A DNA stretch of 64,000 bases, taken from NCBI RefSeq assembly GCF_039523175.1, contig NZ_BAAAEU010000004.1:124001-188000 (forward strand), in the 5' to 3' direction. Position numbers and translations under genes: made by a program. The notes under the pieces are model-generated. The model was not told the DNA's origin. It saw nothing but the letters and a program-made list of their open reading frames with translations, and ran no database searches. Below, one piece after another: positions 41,781 to 49,930 of this stretch (its first letter is position 1; every line of letters begins with the position of its first letter). Source of the DNA: Dokdonella_A soli (GTDB lineage Bacteria; Pseudomonadota; Gammaproteobacteria; Xanthomonadales; Rhodanobacteraceae).

Positions 41781-42095
41781 TTACGCCGGTTTGCGATCGG
41801 CGTAGCGCGCGCGCTCGTCGCGGCAGTACGCGCCGCCCATCGCGAACTTGCGGCAGATCGCCGGGCGTTGTTCGTAGATGCTGCAGCACATGCGCGTGCG
41901 ATCGAGCGCGGCGCACCAGCCGTCGTCACCGTGCCTCATGACCTCGACGCCTTGCGCGTTGCGTTCGACGAAGGCGCGCGGAATGGTGTCATCGGGCGCG
42001 ATCGTCACGGTCAGCCGGCAGCACACCGCGTCGCAGGCGCTGCACGAGACCGTCGGATCGACGAACGCGTCGTCGACATGGATGGGGATATTCAA
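41781..42095 (-). CDS. YkgJ-family cysteine cluster protein
   Basis: 104 residues. SCSACDAVCCRLTVTIAPDD near the start and CAALDRTRMCCSIYEQRPAI then CRKF near the end supply the conserved cysteine cluster of the YkgJ/FliB-like family, which probably binds an iron-sulfur cluster or zinc. The role is unknown. Its ATG overlaps the stop of the upstream methyltransferase by 4 bp, so the two are coupled. Confidence 0.88.
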   Translation of the reverse strand: MNIPIHVDDAFVDPTVSCSACDAVCCRLTVTIAPDDTIPRAFVERNAQGVEVMRHGDDGWCAALDRTRMCCSIYEQRPAICRKFAMGGAYCRDERARYADRKPA

Positions 42096-42781
42096 AGTGC
42101 ATTCCCGTTTGCGGTGGACGTGCCGTTGATGTCGCGGCGGTAGTGCAGCAGGTGACCGCGGTACGGCGGTTTGTCGCCGGCGTCCATCGCGCTGCGTTCC
42201 TCGGTGACCGAGTAGCCTTGCGCGGCGAGGGCACGCGTGAATGGCGCGCTGTTGCCGCGCCCGGGGTCGGTGATCAGCACTTCCGAGCGCGCATACGTGT
42301 GGCGCTGGAGCAGCGCGGCCAGCAGCGCCGCGTGATCGCGTTCGTAGAGAATGTCACTGCCGATCACCAGATCGAAGCGGCCGAGCGCCGGCAGCGGCAT
42401 GTCCCAGCGCAGTTGCCGGTACGCGACTGCCGGCAATGCATTCAGCGCGGCGTTGTAGGCGAGGAAGGGTTCGGCCAGCGGATGCACGTCGCTGGCCACG
42501 ACGTCGGCGCCGCGCCTTTGCAGCACGAGACTCGCAAGGCCGAGTCCGCAGCCGATCTCGAGAATGCGCTTGCCGGCGATGTCGAAGTGGCTCATCGCCT
42601 CGGCGAGCAGGCGGCCAGCCGGCCAGATCTGGCCGAACAGGCACCATTGCGCCGACGAGATGCCGAGACGTTCGGCGTGACCGTCGGGGTCGGCAAACTG
42701 CTGGCGATCACTCAGCGCGCGGATGCGGTAGTCGTGGTCGCCAAGGTGGACGAGGTGCTGGCGGGTGTCGTAGCCCGGCAT
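42092..42781 (-). CDS. class I SAM-dependent methyltransferase (METTL16/METTL21-like lysine type)
   Basis: 229 residues. The Rossmann SAM-binding motif is KRILEIGCGLGLASLVLQRR; the acidic residue of motif II is in DVVASDVHPLAEPF, and DLVIGSDILYERDH contains the post-II block (DxxxY) of protein lysine methyltransferase family 16 (METTL21/23-like). QIWPAGRLLAEAM is the typical start. It may methylate a protein, with the linked YkgJ protein as a candidate only by context. The start at 42781 precedes family-like sequence; a longer frame begins at 42814. Confidence 0.78.
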   Translation of the reverse strand: MPGYDTRQHLVHLGDHDYRIRALSDRQQFADPDGHAERLGISSAQWCLFGQIWPAGRLLAEAMSHFDIAGKRILEIGCGLGLASLVLQRRGADVVASDVHPLAEPFLAYNAALNALPAVAYRQLRWDMPLPALGRFDLVIGSDILYERDHAALLAALLQRHTYARSEVLITDPGRGNSAPFTRALAAQGYSVTEERSAMDAGDKPPYRGHLLHYRRDINGTSTANGNAL

Positions 42782-42982
42782 GATGGGCGCTCCCGTGGTG
42801 GCGTCGTCCCGCACGAGGCGAAACGGAGTACGCGGAAAGGGAGCGAGACGGCGCCAATGACGGCCGGACGAGACGCGCGGGAACTGCGTGCGCGTACATC
42901 TTACGCGTTCCTGGGGATCGGCGTTTCCCGAGCCTCCTAGGGGCCCGATGCGGGGCGAAGCGTGACGTTCACCGCGGCACCG

Positions 42983-43621
42983 TCACGCGCACCGCGCAAC
43001 ATCCTCATCGGACTGTTCCGGCGCGACGCGCGCGATCCACTCGGTCAGCGAGATCACCACGGACTCCAGCGCCTGCCGGGTCCGTACATCGACGAGCCGT
43101 CCTTGCTGATCGAACAGCGACTCCGCCTGGGCGACGTGCAACGCGGGCGCCGGCATGACCAGCGCTTCAGTCGCATTCAATACCTGTCGCAGTGCCGCCT
43201 GCGCGAGGCGCGTGCCCCAGCGTCCGCCCGATGCACCGACGATCGCCACCGGTTTGCCTGCGAGCAATTCCATGGGTGTGCCGCGCGAGAGCCAGTCGAT
43301 CGCGTTCTTGAGCACGCCGGGCAGCGACTGGTTGTATTCGGGCGTTGCGATCAGCAGGCCATGCGCCGACGCAACCGCGTCGCGTAGCCGGCGCACCGGC
43401 TCCGGGCCACCACCGGTGGCGGACTCGAGATCTTCGTCGAACATCGGGATCGTGGCCAGCTCGTCGTAAAGCGTGATGCTCGTTCCGGCGGGCGCCAGTT
43501 CCGCTGCGGTTTCGAGCAGGCGGCGGTTGTATGAGCCGCGACGCAGGCTTCCGGAGATGGCGAGGATGTGCGTGGTGGTCGGTGCGGTGAACATCTTGGA
43601 AAGGTTGGATGGTGGGTTCAT
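42983..43621 (-). CDS. NADPH-dependent FMN reductase family protein
   Basis: 212 residues. The flavodoxin-like fold has ILAISGSLRRGSYNRRLLET for the FMN phosphate, and IATPEYNQSLPGVLKNAIDW, the family signature. Such enzymes reduce quinones, azo dyes or chromate using NADPH and FMN in the cytoplasm. The ATG at 43621 (MNPPSN) or the internal MFTAPTT could be the start. It lies 44 bp downstream of the LysE gene on the same strand, so co-transcription is possible. Confidence 0.88.
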   Translation of the reverse strand: MNPPSNLSKMFTAPTTTHILAISGSLRRGSYNRRLLETAAELAPAGTSITLYDELATIPMFDEDLESATGGGPEPVRRLRDAVASAHGLLIATPEYNQSLPGVLKNAIDWLSRGTPMELLAGKPVAIVGASGGRWGTRLAQAALRQVLNATEALVMPAPALHVAQAESLFDQQGRLVDVRTRQALESVVISLTEWIARVAPEQSDEDVARCA

Positions 43622-43665
43622 GACTCGGGATTTCCTGGATGGGAGATGGATCGAGGCGGTGACGC

Positions 43666-44298
43666 CTACGCGTCGGCCAACAGCAACAGCGAGGAAGCGA
43701 GCAGCAGTACGCCCATCAAGCAGTCGAACCCGCGCCGCACGCGCGGTCGCCGCAGCGACTCGCTCATCAAGACGCCGAGCGATGACCAGACGAACAGGCA
43801 CGCGGCCGGGATCAGTACGAACAGCAGCGCAAGCCGCCAGGACACGCCCGGGCCGGCGCTGGCCTGCGTTGCCGAAGTCGCCGTGATCACCATGACCCAG
43901 CCCTTCGGATTGAGGAACTGGAAACCGAATGCGCCGAGGGCTCCGGCCCGCGGTTGTCCGGTCTCTGGCACGTGCGGTCCGGATTCGGTCGGGGAGATTG
44001 TCGGCGCGGTTTGCTTCGCGGCTTTCGGTGCGATCAGTCGACCACCGAGCCAGGCCAGATAGCTGGCGCCGCTGATCGCCAGCACGGTATTCAATGCCGG
44101 CCACCGGGTGAACAGCGCGCCGGCGCCCGCCATCACGATGACGAGCAGGGTCAATCCACCGGACACGACGCCGGCGATCGCCGGTACTGCTCCGATCACG
44201 CCCGACCGCGCCGCAGCGCGCAAGACAATCAGGTTGTTCGGACCCGGCGTCAGTGCGGCGACCGTGATCAGTCCTGCGATTGCGATCCACGATGTCAT
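43666..44298 (-). CDS. LysE/RhtB-family exporter
   Basis: 210 residues and six membrane helices. ALTPGPNNLIVLRAAARSG is the LysE-family motif near the first helix, and GAFGFQFLNPKGWVMVITAT matches the LNPKxW block of RhtB members. A charged loop with TKQTAPTISP-type wording separates the halves. It exports an amino acid or related small molecule. It is divergent from a LysR regulator, the usual arrangement in which the regulator controls the exporter. Confidence 0.88.
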   Translation of the reverse strand: MTSWIAIAGLITVAALTPGPNNLIVLRAAARSGVIGAVPAIAGVVSGGLTLLVIVMAGAGALFTRWPALNTVLAISGASYLAWLGGRLIAPKAAKQTAPTISPTESGPHVPETGQPRAGALGAFGFQFLNPKGWVMVITATSATQASAGPGVSWRLALLFVLIPAACLFVWSSLGVLMSESLRRPRVRRGFDCLMGVLLLASSLLLLADA

Positions 44299-44419
44299 GA
44301 CCGTTCTTCCGGAATGCCCGTGCATCGATGGGCGTGGCTGGCGCTCTGCATGGTGGTCCGCTCGGTGGTCTGTCCGAGCACCATGCTAGCCTCGGTAAAT
44401 GGATCATTCTCGGCGATTT

Positions 44420-44440
44420 ATGGTCCATAATTGAGACCAT
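44420..44440. promoter_or_regulatory. inverted repeat at LysR start
   Basis: ATGGTC (44420-44425) and GACCAT (44435-44440) are perfect inverted repeats around a 9-bp spacer. They lie in the 140-bp LysE/LysR gap and overlap the LysR start codon. Symmetry with an intervening AT-rich spacer is what LysR-type autoregulation sites look like. Confidence 0.4.
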
Positions 44441-45332
44441 GAACGATCTGCCGCTCAATGCCTTGCGCGCCTTTGCGGCGGTCTATGCGCATCGGGGAGT
44501 GCGGGCGGCCGCGCGCGAACTCGACATCGCCCATTCCTCGGTCAGCCGGCATCTGGCCGAGCTTGAGGCATGGCTGGGTGTGACCCTGATCGAAACCGGT
44601 GCCGGCCGAAGCGGGATCGTGTTCACCGCCCAAGGCGAAGCCTTGGGCAAGGCGACTCTGGCCAGCCTGCGCGATATCGCCAGCGCCACCGCCTCGTTGC
44701 GCGAATCGAAATCGATCCACGCGGTCACGCTCTCGGCCACGCCGTCTTTCGCCGCACGCTGGTTGCTGCCGCGGCTTCCTCACTTCGAGGACACGCATCC
44801 CGGCATCGAGTTGTCGGTGCAGATCAACCAGAAGCTCGACGATCTCGATACCGGCGGCATCGACGTTGCGATCCGCATCGGGCGTGGCCCGTGGCCGGAT
44901 TTCCATTGCGAAGTGTTGATGGACGATGAGCTCTATCCGGTCATGGGCCCGGCCCTGTACGAGCGCTCGGGCAAGCCGGATCAGATTGCCGATCTGGGCC
45001 GCCTGCGTCTGTTGCACGACCGCGATCCGAATGCCGGTTGGGAACGCTGGCGCGCCGTGCACGGCCCTGAATCGCTCGACGTCCTCGACGGTCCGCGCTT
45101 CGCTTCTTCCGATCTCGTGTTGCGTGCCGCGATGCAGGGTCAGGGCGTCGCTTTGGCCAGGCATCGGCTCGCCATCGAGGACGTTGCGGCCGGCACGCTG
45201 ATCCGTCCGTTCGGCGATGTGAAGCTGGAGCTCGGGCCTGCGTACTGGATCGTGTTGCCGAAACGTGCGCGCGTGCGGCTGGCCACGCATACGGTGATCG
45301 ACTGGCTGCGGCTCCAGGCCAGCGCGGCGTAG
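44439..45332 (+). CDS. LysR-type transcriptional regulator, GcvA-like
   Basis: 297 residues. The winged helix is NALRAFAAVYAHRGVRAAAR, then ELDIAHSSVSRHLAELEAWL. The effector domain has TLSATPSFAARWLLPRLPHF and DVAIRIGRGPWPDFHCEVLM, the wording of GcvA-like LysR proteins. It probably controls the divergent LysE exporter. The ATG at 44439 lies inside an inverted repeat. Confidence 0.9.
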   Translation: MNDLPLNALRAFAAVYAHRGVRAAARELDIAHSSVSRHLAELEAWLGVTLIETGAGRSGIVFTAQGEALGKATLASLRDIASATASLRESKSIHAVTLSATPSFAARWLLPRLPHFEDTHPGIELSVQINQKLDDLDTGGIDVAIRIGRGPWPDFHCEVLMDDELYPVMGPALYERSGKPDQIADLGRLRLLHDRDPNAGWERWRAVHGPESLDVLDGPRFASSDLVLRAAMQGQGVALARHRLAIEDVAAGTLIRPFGDVKLELGPAYWIVLPKRARVRLATHTVIDWLRLQASAA

Positions 45333-45398
45333 TGCGCTCCCACGCGCGGCGATCGGTATATGCTGCGCTCCGCGATCACCTCACGCGGGAGATTCGCC

Positions 45399-46739
45399 AT
45401 GCCGCTGTCGCGTCGCTCGTTTCTCGCCATGCAGGGCGGTGCGCTCGGTGCCGCGCTGCTTCCTTCCGGTCTGCTGGCTGCCGTGCAGGCGAAGACGCCG
45501 CCCTTGCCGCCGCTCGATGACTGGGACAAGGTGCGCGCGCAGTTCCGGCTGTCGCCGGACTATCTGCACTTCGCCGGCTTCTATCTCGCCTCGCATCCCG
45601 AATCGGTGCGTGCGGCAGTCGACGGCTTTCGCCGCGCTCTGGACGAGAATCCGTTTCTGATTGTCGAGCACGGCATGTTCGAGTCGGATGCGGAGAATCT
45701 GCAGCGCAAGGTGCGCGAGGATATCGCCGCCTACCTCGGCGGACACCAGGACGAGATCGCGCTGACCCCGAACACCACGACCGGCCTGGCTCTGGTCTAT
45801 CACGGACTGCCGTTGAAGGCGGGTGACGAAGTGCTGGTGACCACGCACGATCATGTCGTGCATCACGAGTCGATCCGGCTTTCCACCGAGCGCAATGGTG
45901 CGTCGGTACGCAAGATCACATTGTTCGACGAAGCCTCCACTGCATCGATCGACGGCATCGTCGCGCGCGTGCACGCCGCGATCCGGCCGCAGACGCGCGT
46001 GCTCGGCATCACGTGGGTGCATTCGAGTACCGGCATGCGCCTGCCGGTTCGCCAGATTGCCGCGGTGCTGAAGGACGTCAATCGCGACCGCGACGAGGCC
46101 ACGCGCGTGCTGCTGGTCGTGGACGGTGTGCACGGCATCGGCGCGGTGGACGAAACCATCGCCGACCTGGGCTGCGACTTCTTCTGTGCCGGTACCCACA
46201 AATGGATATTCGCGCCGCGCGGTACCGGCCTGGTCTGGGCGCGTGCGGACAATTGGGCGCGCCTGCGCCCGCTCATTCCCTCGTTCTCGGATGCGGAGCT
46301 GTACGAGGCGTGGAAGCAAAATCGTGCACCGCGCGGACCGAACGTGGCCAACCGCATCACGCCGGGCGGGTTCCAGGCCTACGAGCATCAGTGGGCGATG
46401 GGTGCGGCGTTCCGCATGCACCGGCAGATTGGTCGCACGCGTATTGCCGAACGTATCCGCGATCTCAACGACCAATGCAAGCGTGGCCTCGCCGCGATTC
46501 CGAAGGTGAAGCTGCACACGCCGCGCGATGCCGGCCTTTCGGCCGGCATCTGCTGCTTCGAGGTCGAGGGCAGCAAGCCCAACGAGATCGTCGGGCGATT
46601 GCTGGCGCGCAAGGTCATCGCCAGCTCGAGTCCGTACGCGATCAGCTATGCGCGCCTGTCGGCCGGTCTGATGAATACGCCCGAGCAGGTGGACCAGGCG
46701 CTCGCCGCGGTGCGCGAGGCGACGAAAGCAGCGGGGTAG
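45399..46739 (+). CDS. Tat-exported class V aminotransferase-fold PLP enzyme
   Basis: 446 residues. The N-terminus PLSRRSFLAMQGGALGAALL is a twin-arginine signal (SRRSFLA), followed by a class V PLP fold: LTPNTTTGLALVYHGLPLKA, LVVDGVHGIGAVDETIADLG (the PLP aspartate and the Q/H position), and FCAGTHKWIFAPRGTGLVWA with the Schiff-base lysine in GTHKW. Isopenicillin N epimerase-like and cysteine-desulfurase-like proteins share this layout. Tat export fits an enzyme that folds with its cofactor in the cytoplasm. The substrate is unknown. GGGAG precedes the ATG at 45399. Confidence 0.88.
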   Translation: MPLSRRSFLAMQGGALGAALLPSGLLAAVQAKTPPLPPLDDWDKVRAQFRLSPDYLHFAGFYLASHPESVRAAVDGFRRALDENPFLIVEHGMFESDAENLQRKVREDIAAYLGGHQDEIALTPNTTTGLALVYHGLPLKAGDEVLVTTHDHVVHHESIRLSTERNGASVRKITLFDEASTASIDGIVARVHAAIRPQTRVLGITWVHSSTGMRLPVRQIAAVLKDVNRDRDEATRVLLVVDGVHGIGAVDETIADLGCDFFCAGTHKWIFAPRGTGLVWARADNWARLRPLIPSFSDAELYEAWKQNRAPRGPNVANRITPGGFQAYEHQWAMGAAFRMHRQIGRTRIAERIRDLNDQCKRGLAAIPKVKLHTPRDAGLSAGICCFEVEGSKPNEIVGRLLARKVIASSSPYAISYARLSAGLMNTPEQVDQALAAVREATKAAG

Positions 46740-46749
46740 TGCGAGGGCC

Positions 46750-48135
46750 TCAGACCTCGCGCACCATGCCCGGCTGCGAGAGCGTGACGTTCGTGCCGAA
46801 CCGCTGCTTCAGCGCCGCGGCGAGTACCTCTCGCGCGGGGTTCTCGCCGTGCACGAGCACGACCGGCGGATGGTTCGGACCGGATCCGTACCACTCCAGC
46901 AGGCTCTGCTGGTCCGCATGTGCGGACAGGCCGCCGATCGTGTGGATCTGCGCGCGTACCGGGATGTCGGCGCCGAACAGCTTCACGTGTTTCACGCCAT
47001 TGACCAGCAAGCGGCCCAGCGTGCCGTCGGCCTGGTAGCCGACGAAGATCACATGTGATTTCGGATCGGCGAGGTTGTTGGCCAAGTGATGGCGCACGCG
47101 TCCGCCGTTGGCCATGCCGGATCCGGCGATGATGATCGCGCCGCCGTGCACCGCGTTGATGGCCTTGCTGTCGTCGACGGTGGCGCTGACGTGCAGGTTC
47201 GGCAGCTGGAACGGCTTGATGCGGCCCGCCCACACCTTCACCGCGTCGGGGTCGAACAGTTCCTCGTGGCGGTCGTACACGGCCATCACCTTGGCTGCCA
47301 TCGGGCTGTCGAGGAAGATCTTCCACTGCGCCATGTTCCACAGCGCGAAATTCTCGGTGAACCAGTACAGCAGTTCCTGGCTTCGGCCGACCGCGAATGC
47401 GGGAATCACCACGTTGCCGCCGTCCGCGTGCGCTTTGGCGAAGATCTGGCCGAGCTCGGCGACGGTCGCGGCGCGGTCCTTGTGATTGCGGTCGCCGTAG
47501 GTGGATTCCATCAGGATCAGGTCGGCCGCTGGCGGCGCTTCGGGGTCGCGCAGGATCGGCGTGCCTTTCATGCCGATGTCGCCGGAGAACACCAGCGTCT
47601 TCGGCGCGGGATCGCTCGCGCTGATCTCGATGATGCTCGAACCGAGGATGTGCCCGGCGTCGTGCAGGCGGACCCGTACGCCGGGCAGGATCTCGGTGGC
47701 GACGTCGTAGGGCACCGGATGCAGCTGTTTTTGCGCCGCGGCGACATCCGCGGCCGTGTAGATCGGCTGTACCTCGGGCTCGCCGGAGTTGCGGTCGCGA
47801 TTCGCGTGCTCGGCGTTCTGTTCGGACAGCGAGGCGGCGTCGAGCAGCATGATCGGCAGCAGATCGCAGGTCGCGGCCTGCGCGAAGATCGGCCCCTTGA
47901 AGCCGCGCTTGACCAACAGCGGCACGCGGCCGATATGGTCGATGTGCGCGTGGCTGAGCACCAGCGCATCGATCGTTGCCACATCGAACGTGAACGGTTC
48001 GAGGTTGCGTGCGTCGGAATCGCGGCCACCCTGGACCATGCCGCAGTCGAGCAGGATGCGCTTGCCCGCAGTCTCGAGAAGATGGCAGGAGCCGGTGACT
48101 TCGCCGCCCGCCGCACCGTGGAATTCGATCCGCAT
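46750..48135 (-). CDS. beta-CASP metallo-beta-lactamase family RNA nuclease-like protein
   Basis: 461 residues. MRIEFHGAAGGEVTGSCHLL, then LVLSHAHIDHIGRVPLLVKR with H62, H64, D66 and H67 as zinc ligands, HDAGHILGSSIIEI, and LVFSGDIGMKGTPILRDPE. A beta-CASP insert follows (VVIPAFAVGRSQELLYWFTE; IIIAGSGMANGGRVRHHLAN), and the RMMBL end has QIHTIGGLSAHADQQSLLEW. It resembles the CPSF73/YSH1 group. It is probably an RNA endo- or exonuclease in the cytoplasm; substrates are unknown. It is convergent with the PLP enzyme gene, only 10 bp away. Confidence 0.9.
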   Translation of the reverse strand: MRIEFHGAAGGEVTGSCHLLETAGKRILLDCGMVQGGRDSDARNLEPFTFDVATIDALVLSHAHIDHIGRVPLLVKRGFKGPIFAQAATCDLLPIMLLDAASLSEQNAEHANRDRNSGEPEVQPIYTAADVAAAQKQLHPVPYDVATEILPGVRVRLHDAGHILGSSIIEISASDPAPKTLVFSGDIGMKGTPILRDPEAPPAADLILMESTYGDRNHKDRAATVAELGQIFAKAHADGGNVVIPAFAVGRSQELLYWFTENFALWNMAQWKIFLDSPMAAKVMAVYDRHEELFDPDAVKVWAGRIKPFQLPNLHVSATVDDSKAINAVHGGAIIIAGSGMANGGRVRHHLANNLADPKSHVIFVGYQADGTLGRLLVNGVKHVKLFGADIPVRAQIHTIGGLSAHADQQSLLEWYGSGPNHPPVVLVHGENPAREVLAAALKQRFGTNVTLSQPGMVREV

Positions 48136-48289
48136 ATCGTTGCCTCCCGGATGGAGAGCGCGACGTTAACATGCGCGCACGAAGATGGATCAATCGGTGA
48201 TCGCAGCCGGATCGCCGCAGAGGGCGGGCCGGCTTGCGTTGCCGCGCACATGACCGCACATCGGGGAGTCGAGGCGACGAGGTGACGCG

Positions 48290-48739
48290 ATGAACGACGA
48301 CAAGCCGATCCTGATCCCGTGCCCGAACTGCGGCGCGATGAACCGCGTGCCACCGGCGCGTCTCGGCCAGGCACCCCAATGCGGTCGCTGTCAGGCGAGC
48401 CTGTTCTATCGAAAGCCGATCGCATTGACGGGAGCCGACTTCGACCAGCATGCCGTGCGCAGCGAACTGCCGCTGCTGGTCGACTTCTGGGCACCGTGGT
48501 GCGGACCGTGCCTGAGCATGGCGCCTGCGTTCGAGGCGGCAGCGAAGGCGCTGGAACCGCAGATGCGGCTCGCCAAGGTCGATACCGAGGCGGAACCCGC
48601 GCTCGGTGCGCGTTTTGGCATCCGCAGTATTCCGACCCTGGTGCTGCTGCACTCCGGTCGCGAGATCGCGCGGCAATCCGGCGCGATGGGCGCCGAGCAG
48701 ATCGTGCATTGGGCGCGTTTGCAACTCGCGCGACCGTAG
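48290..48739 (+). CDS. trxC: thioredoxin TrxC (thioredoxin 2)
   Basis: 149 residues. An N-terminal zinc ribbon with C11, C14, C31 and C34 (CPNCGAMNRVPPARLGQAPQ, then CGRC) precedes a thioredoxin fold with the active site DFWAPWCGPCLSMAPAFEAA (C71, C74) and SIPTLVLLHSG with the cis-proline. This combination identifies thioredoxin 2, which reduces cytoplasmic disulfides under oxidative stress. It is divergent from the beta-CASP gene and followed 10 bp later by a small cysteine protein. Confidence 0.95.
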   Translation: MNDDKPILIPCPNCGAMNRVPPARLGQAPQCGRCQASLFYRKPIALTGADFDQHAVRSELPLLVDFWAPWCGPCLSMAPAFEAAAKALEPQMRLAKVDTEAEPALGARFGIRSIPTLVLLHSGREIARQSGAMGAEQIVHWARLQLARP

Positions 48740-48749
48740 GCCGGCGCCC

Positions 48750-48926
48750 ATGTCCTCCTTTCCCGATGATCCGCCGGTGCGCCCGATCGAACCCGATCCC
48801 GCCGATTGCTGCGGCGAGGGTTGTGCGAACTGCGTGTTCGACGTCTACGAGACCGCGCTCGCGCGCTATGAGGCTGCATTCGCTGCGTGGCGCGCGAGGC
48901 AGCGCAAGCCCGATGAGAGTGCGTAG
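48750..48926 (+). CDS. small oxidoreductase-like (PF09791-type) protein
   Basis: 58 residues. RPIEPDPADCCGEGCANCVF then DVYETALARYEAAFAAWRAR gives the CCGxGCxxCVxDVY motif of the Oxidored-like family, small proteins often linked to respiratory or redox enzymes. The function is unknown; the cysteines may bind metal or exchange disulfides with TrxC, whose gene ends 10 bp upstream. Confidence 0.8.
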   Translation: MSSFPDDPPVRPIEPDPADCCGEGCANCVFDVYETALARYEAAFAAWRARQRKPDESA

Positions 48927-49014
48927 TCCCGTCGCAGGTGCGCCATGACTTTCTGCCGATGGCGCGTGATCGCCTGGGCGTAGAATGATTGCTTTGTGCA
49001 AGAGCACTGATCCC

Positions 49015-49809
49015 ATGCAGATTGCCGTCACGCGCGAGGTGAGTCCCGGCCTCGGTGCTTGCGAGCTCTCTTATGTGCCGCGCAGCGCGATCGATCTGCG
49101 TCTGGCCAACGAGCAGCACCATGCTTATCGGCAGGCGCTGGAATCGCTCGGTTGCCGCGTGCTCTCGCTGCCTGCGGAACCCGAACTGCCGGATTCGGTG
49201 TTCGTCGAGGATGTAGCGCTGGTGCTCGACGAGGTCGCGATCCTGACCCGGCCGGGTGCGCTGTCGCGTCGCGCGGAAGTCGCATCGGTGGCGAAGGTGC
49301 TGGCAGGCTATCGTCCGTTGCGTGCGATCGAGGCGCCGGGCACGCTGGATGGCGGCGACGTGCTGCGCATCGGCCGCACGCTGCATGTCGGGCAGTCGGC
49401 GCGCAGCAGCGCGGCCGGCTTCGGACAATTGCGCGACCTGCTCAGCGATGAAGCATTGTCAGGGCGTGGCTACGCCGTGCGTGCGGTGCCGATCCGCGGT
49501 TGCCTGCATCTGAAATCGGCGGTCACGCAGGTGACGGACGAAACCCTGCTGGTCAATCCGGCCTGGGTCGATCCGGCTGCATTCGCGGGTTTCCGCATCA
49601 TCGAGGTCGACGTGGACGAACCGCATGCGGCCAACGCGCTGCGCATCGGTGCGGGCCTGATCTATCCGGCGTGTTTCCCGCGTACTCTGCAGAAACTCGC
49701 AGACGCGGGCATCGTCGTCACGACAGTCGACGTGTCCGAGTTGCAGAAGGCCGAAGGCGCCGTGACCTGCTGCAGCCTGGTGTTCGCGGACGCGGTCACG
49801 CATGGATGA
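49015..49809 (+). CDS. dimethylarginine dimethylaminohydrolase (DDAH)
   Basis: 264 residues of the pentein fold. PDSVFVEDVALVLDEVAILT, GTLDGGDVLRIGRTLHVGQS and RGCLHLKSAVTQV (H165) are the conserved blocks, and EGAVTCCSLVF near the end carries the catalytic cysteine (C252 or C253). DDAH hydrolyses methylated arginines to citrulline and methylamines. The start at 49015 (MQIAVTREVS) matches the family; upstream codons do not. Confidence 0.9.
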   Translation: MQIAVTREVSPGLGACELSYVPRSAIDLRLANEQHHAYRQALESLGCRVLSLPAEPELPDSVFVEDVALVLDEVAILTRPGALSRRAEVASVAKVLAGYRPLRAIEAPGTLDGGDVLRIGRTLHVGQSARSSAAGFGQLRDLLSDEALSGRGYAVRAVPIRGCLHLKSAVTQVTDETLLVNPAWVDPAAFAGFRIIEVDVDEPHAANALRIGAGLIYPACFPRTLQKLADAGIVVTTVDVSELQKAEGAVTCCSLVFADAVTHG

Positions 49810-49930
49810 CAATCAGTTCATGTTTCGACGAGTCGCGCGCGACAGCGGGTTCTTTGCACTACATTCCCCCGCTGGACCTTGCCGCACCCGCTCTCTACGA
49901 TCAGACAGATTTCCAACGAGGTATCCGATC

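Noticed and set aside
46646..48751. A 701-residue minus-strand open frame covering the beta-CASP gene
   Set aside because: It is a different frame of the same strand over a gene with intact zinc motifs. Its arginine- and histidine-rich composition is that of a shadow frame in high-GC DNA.
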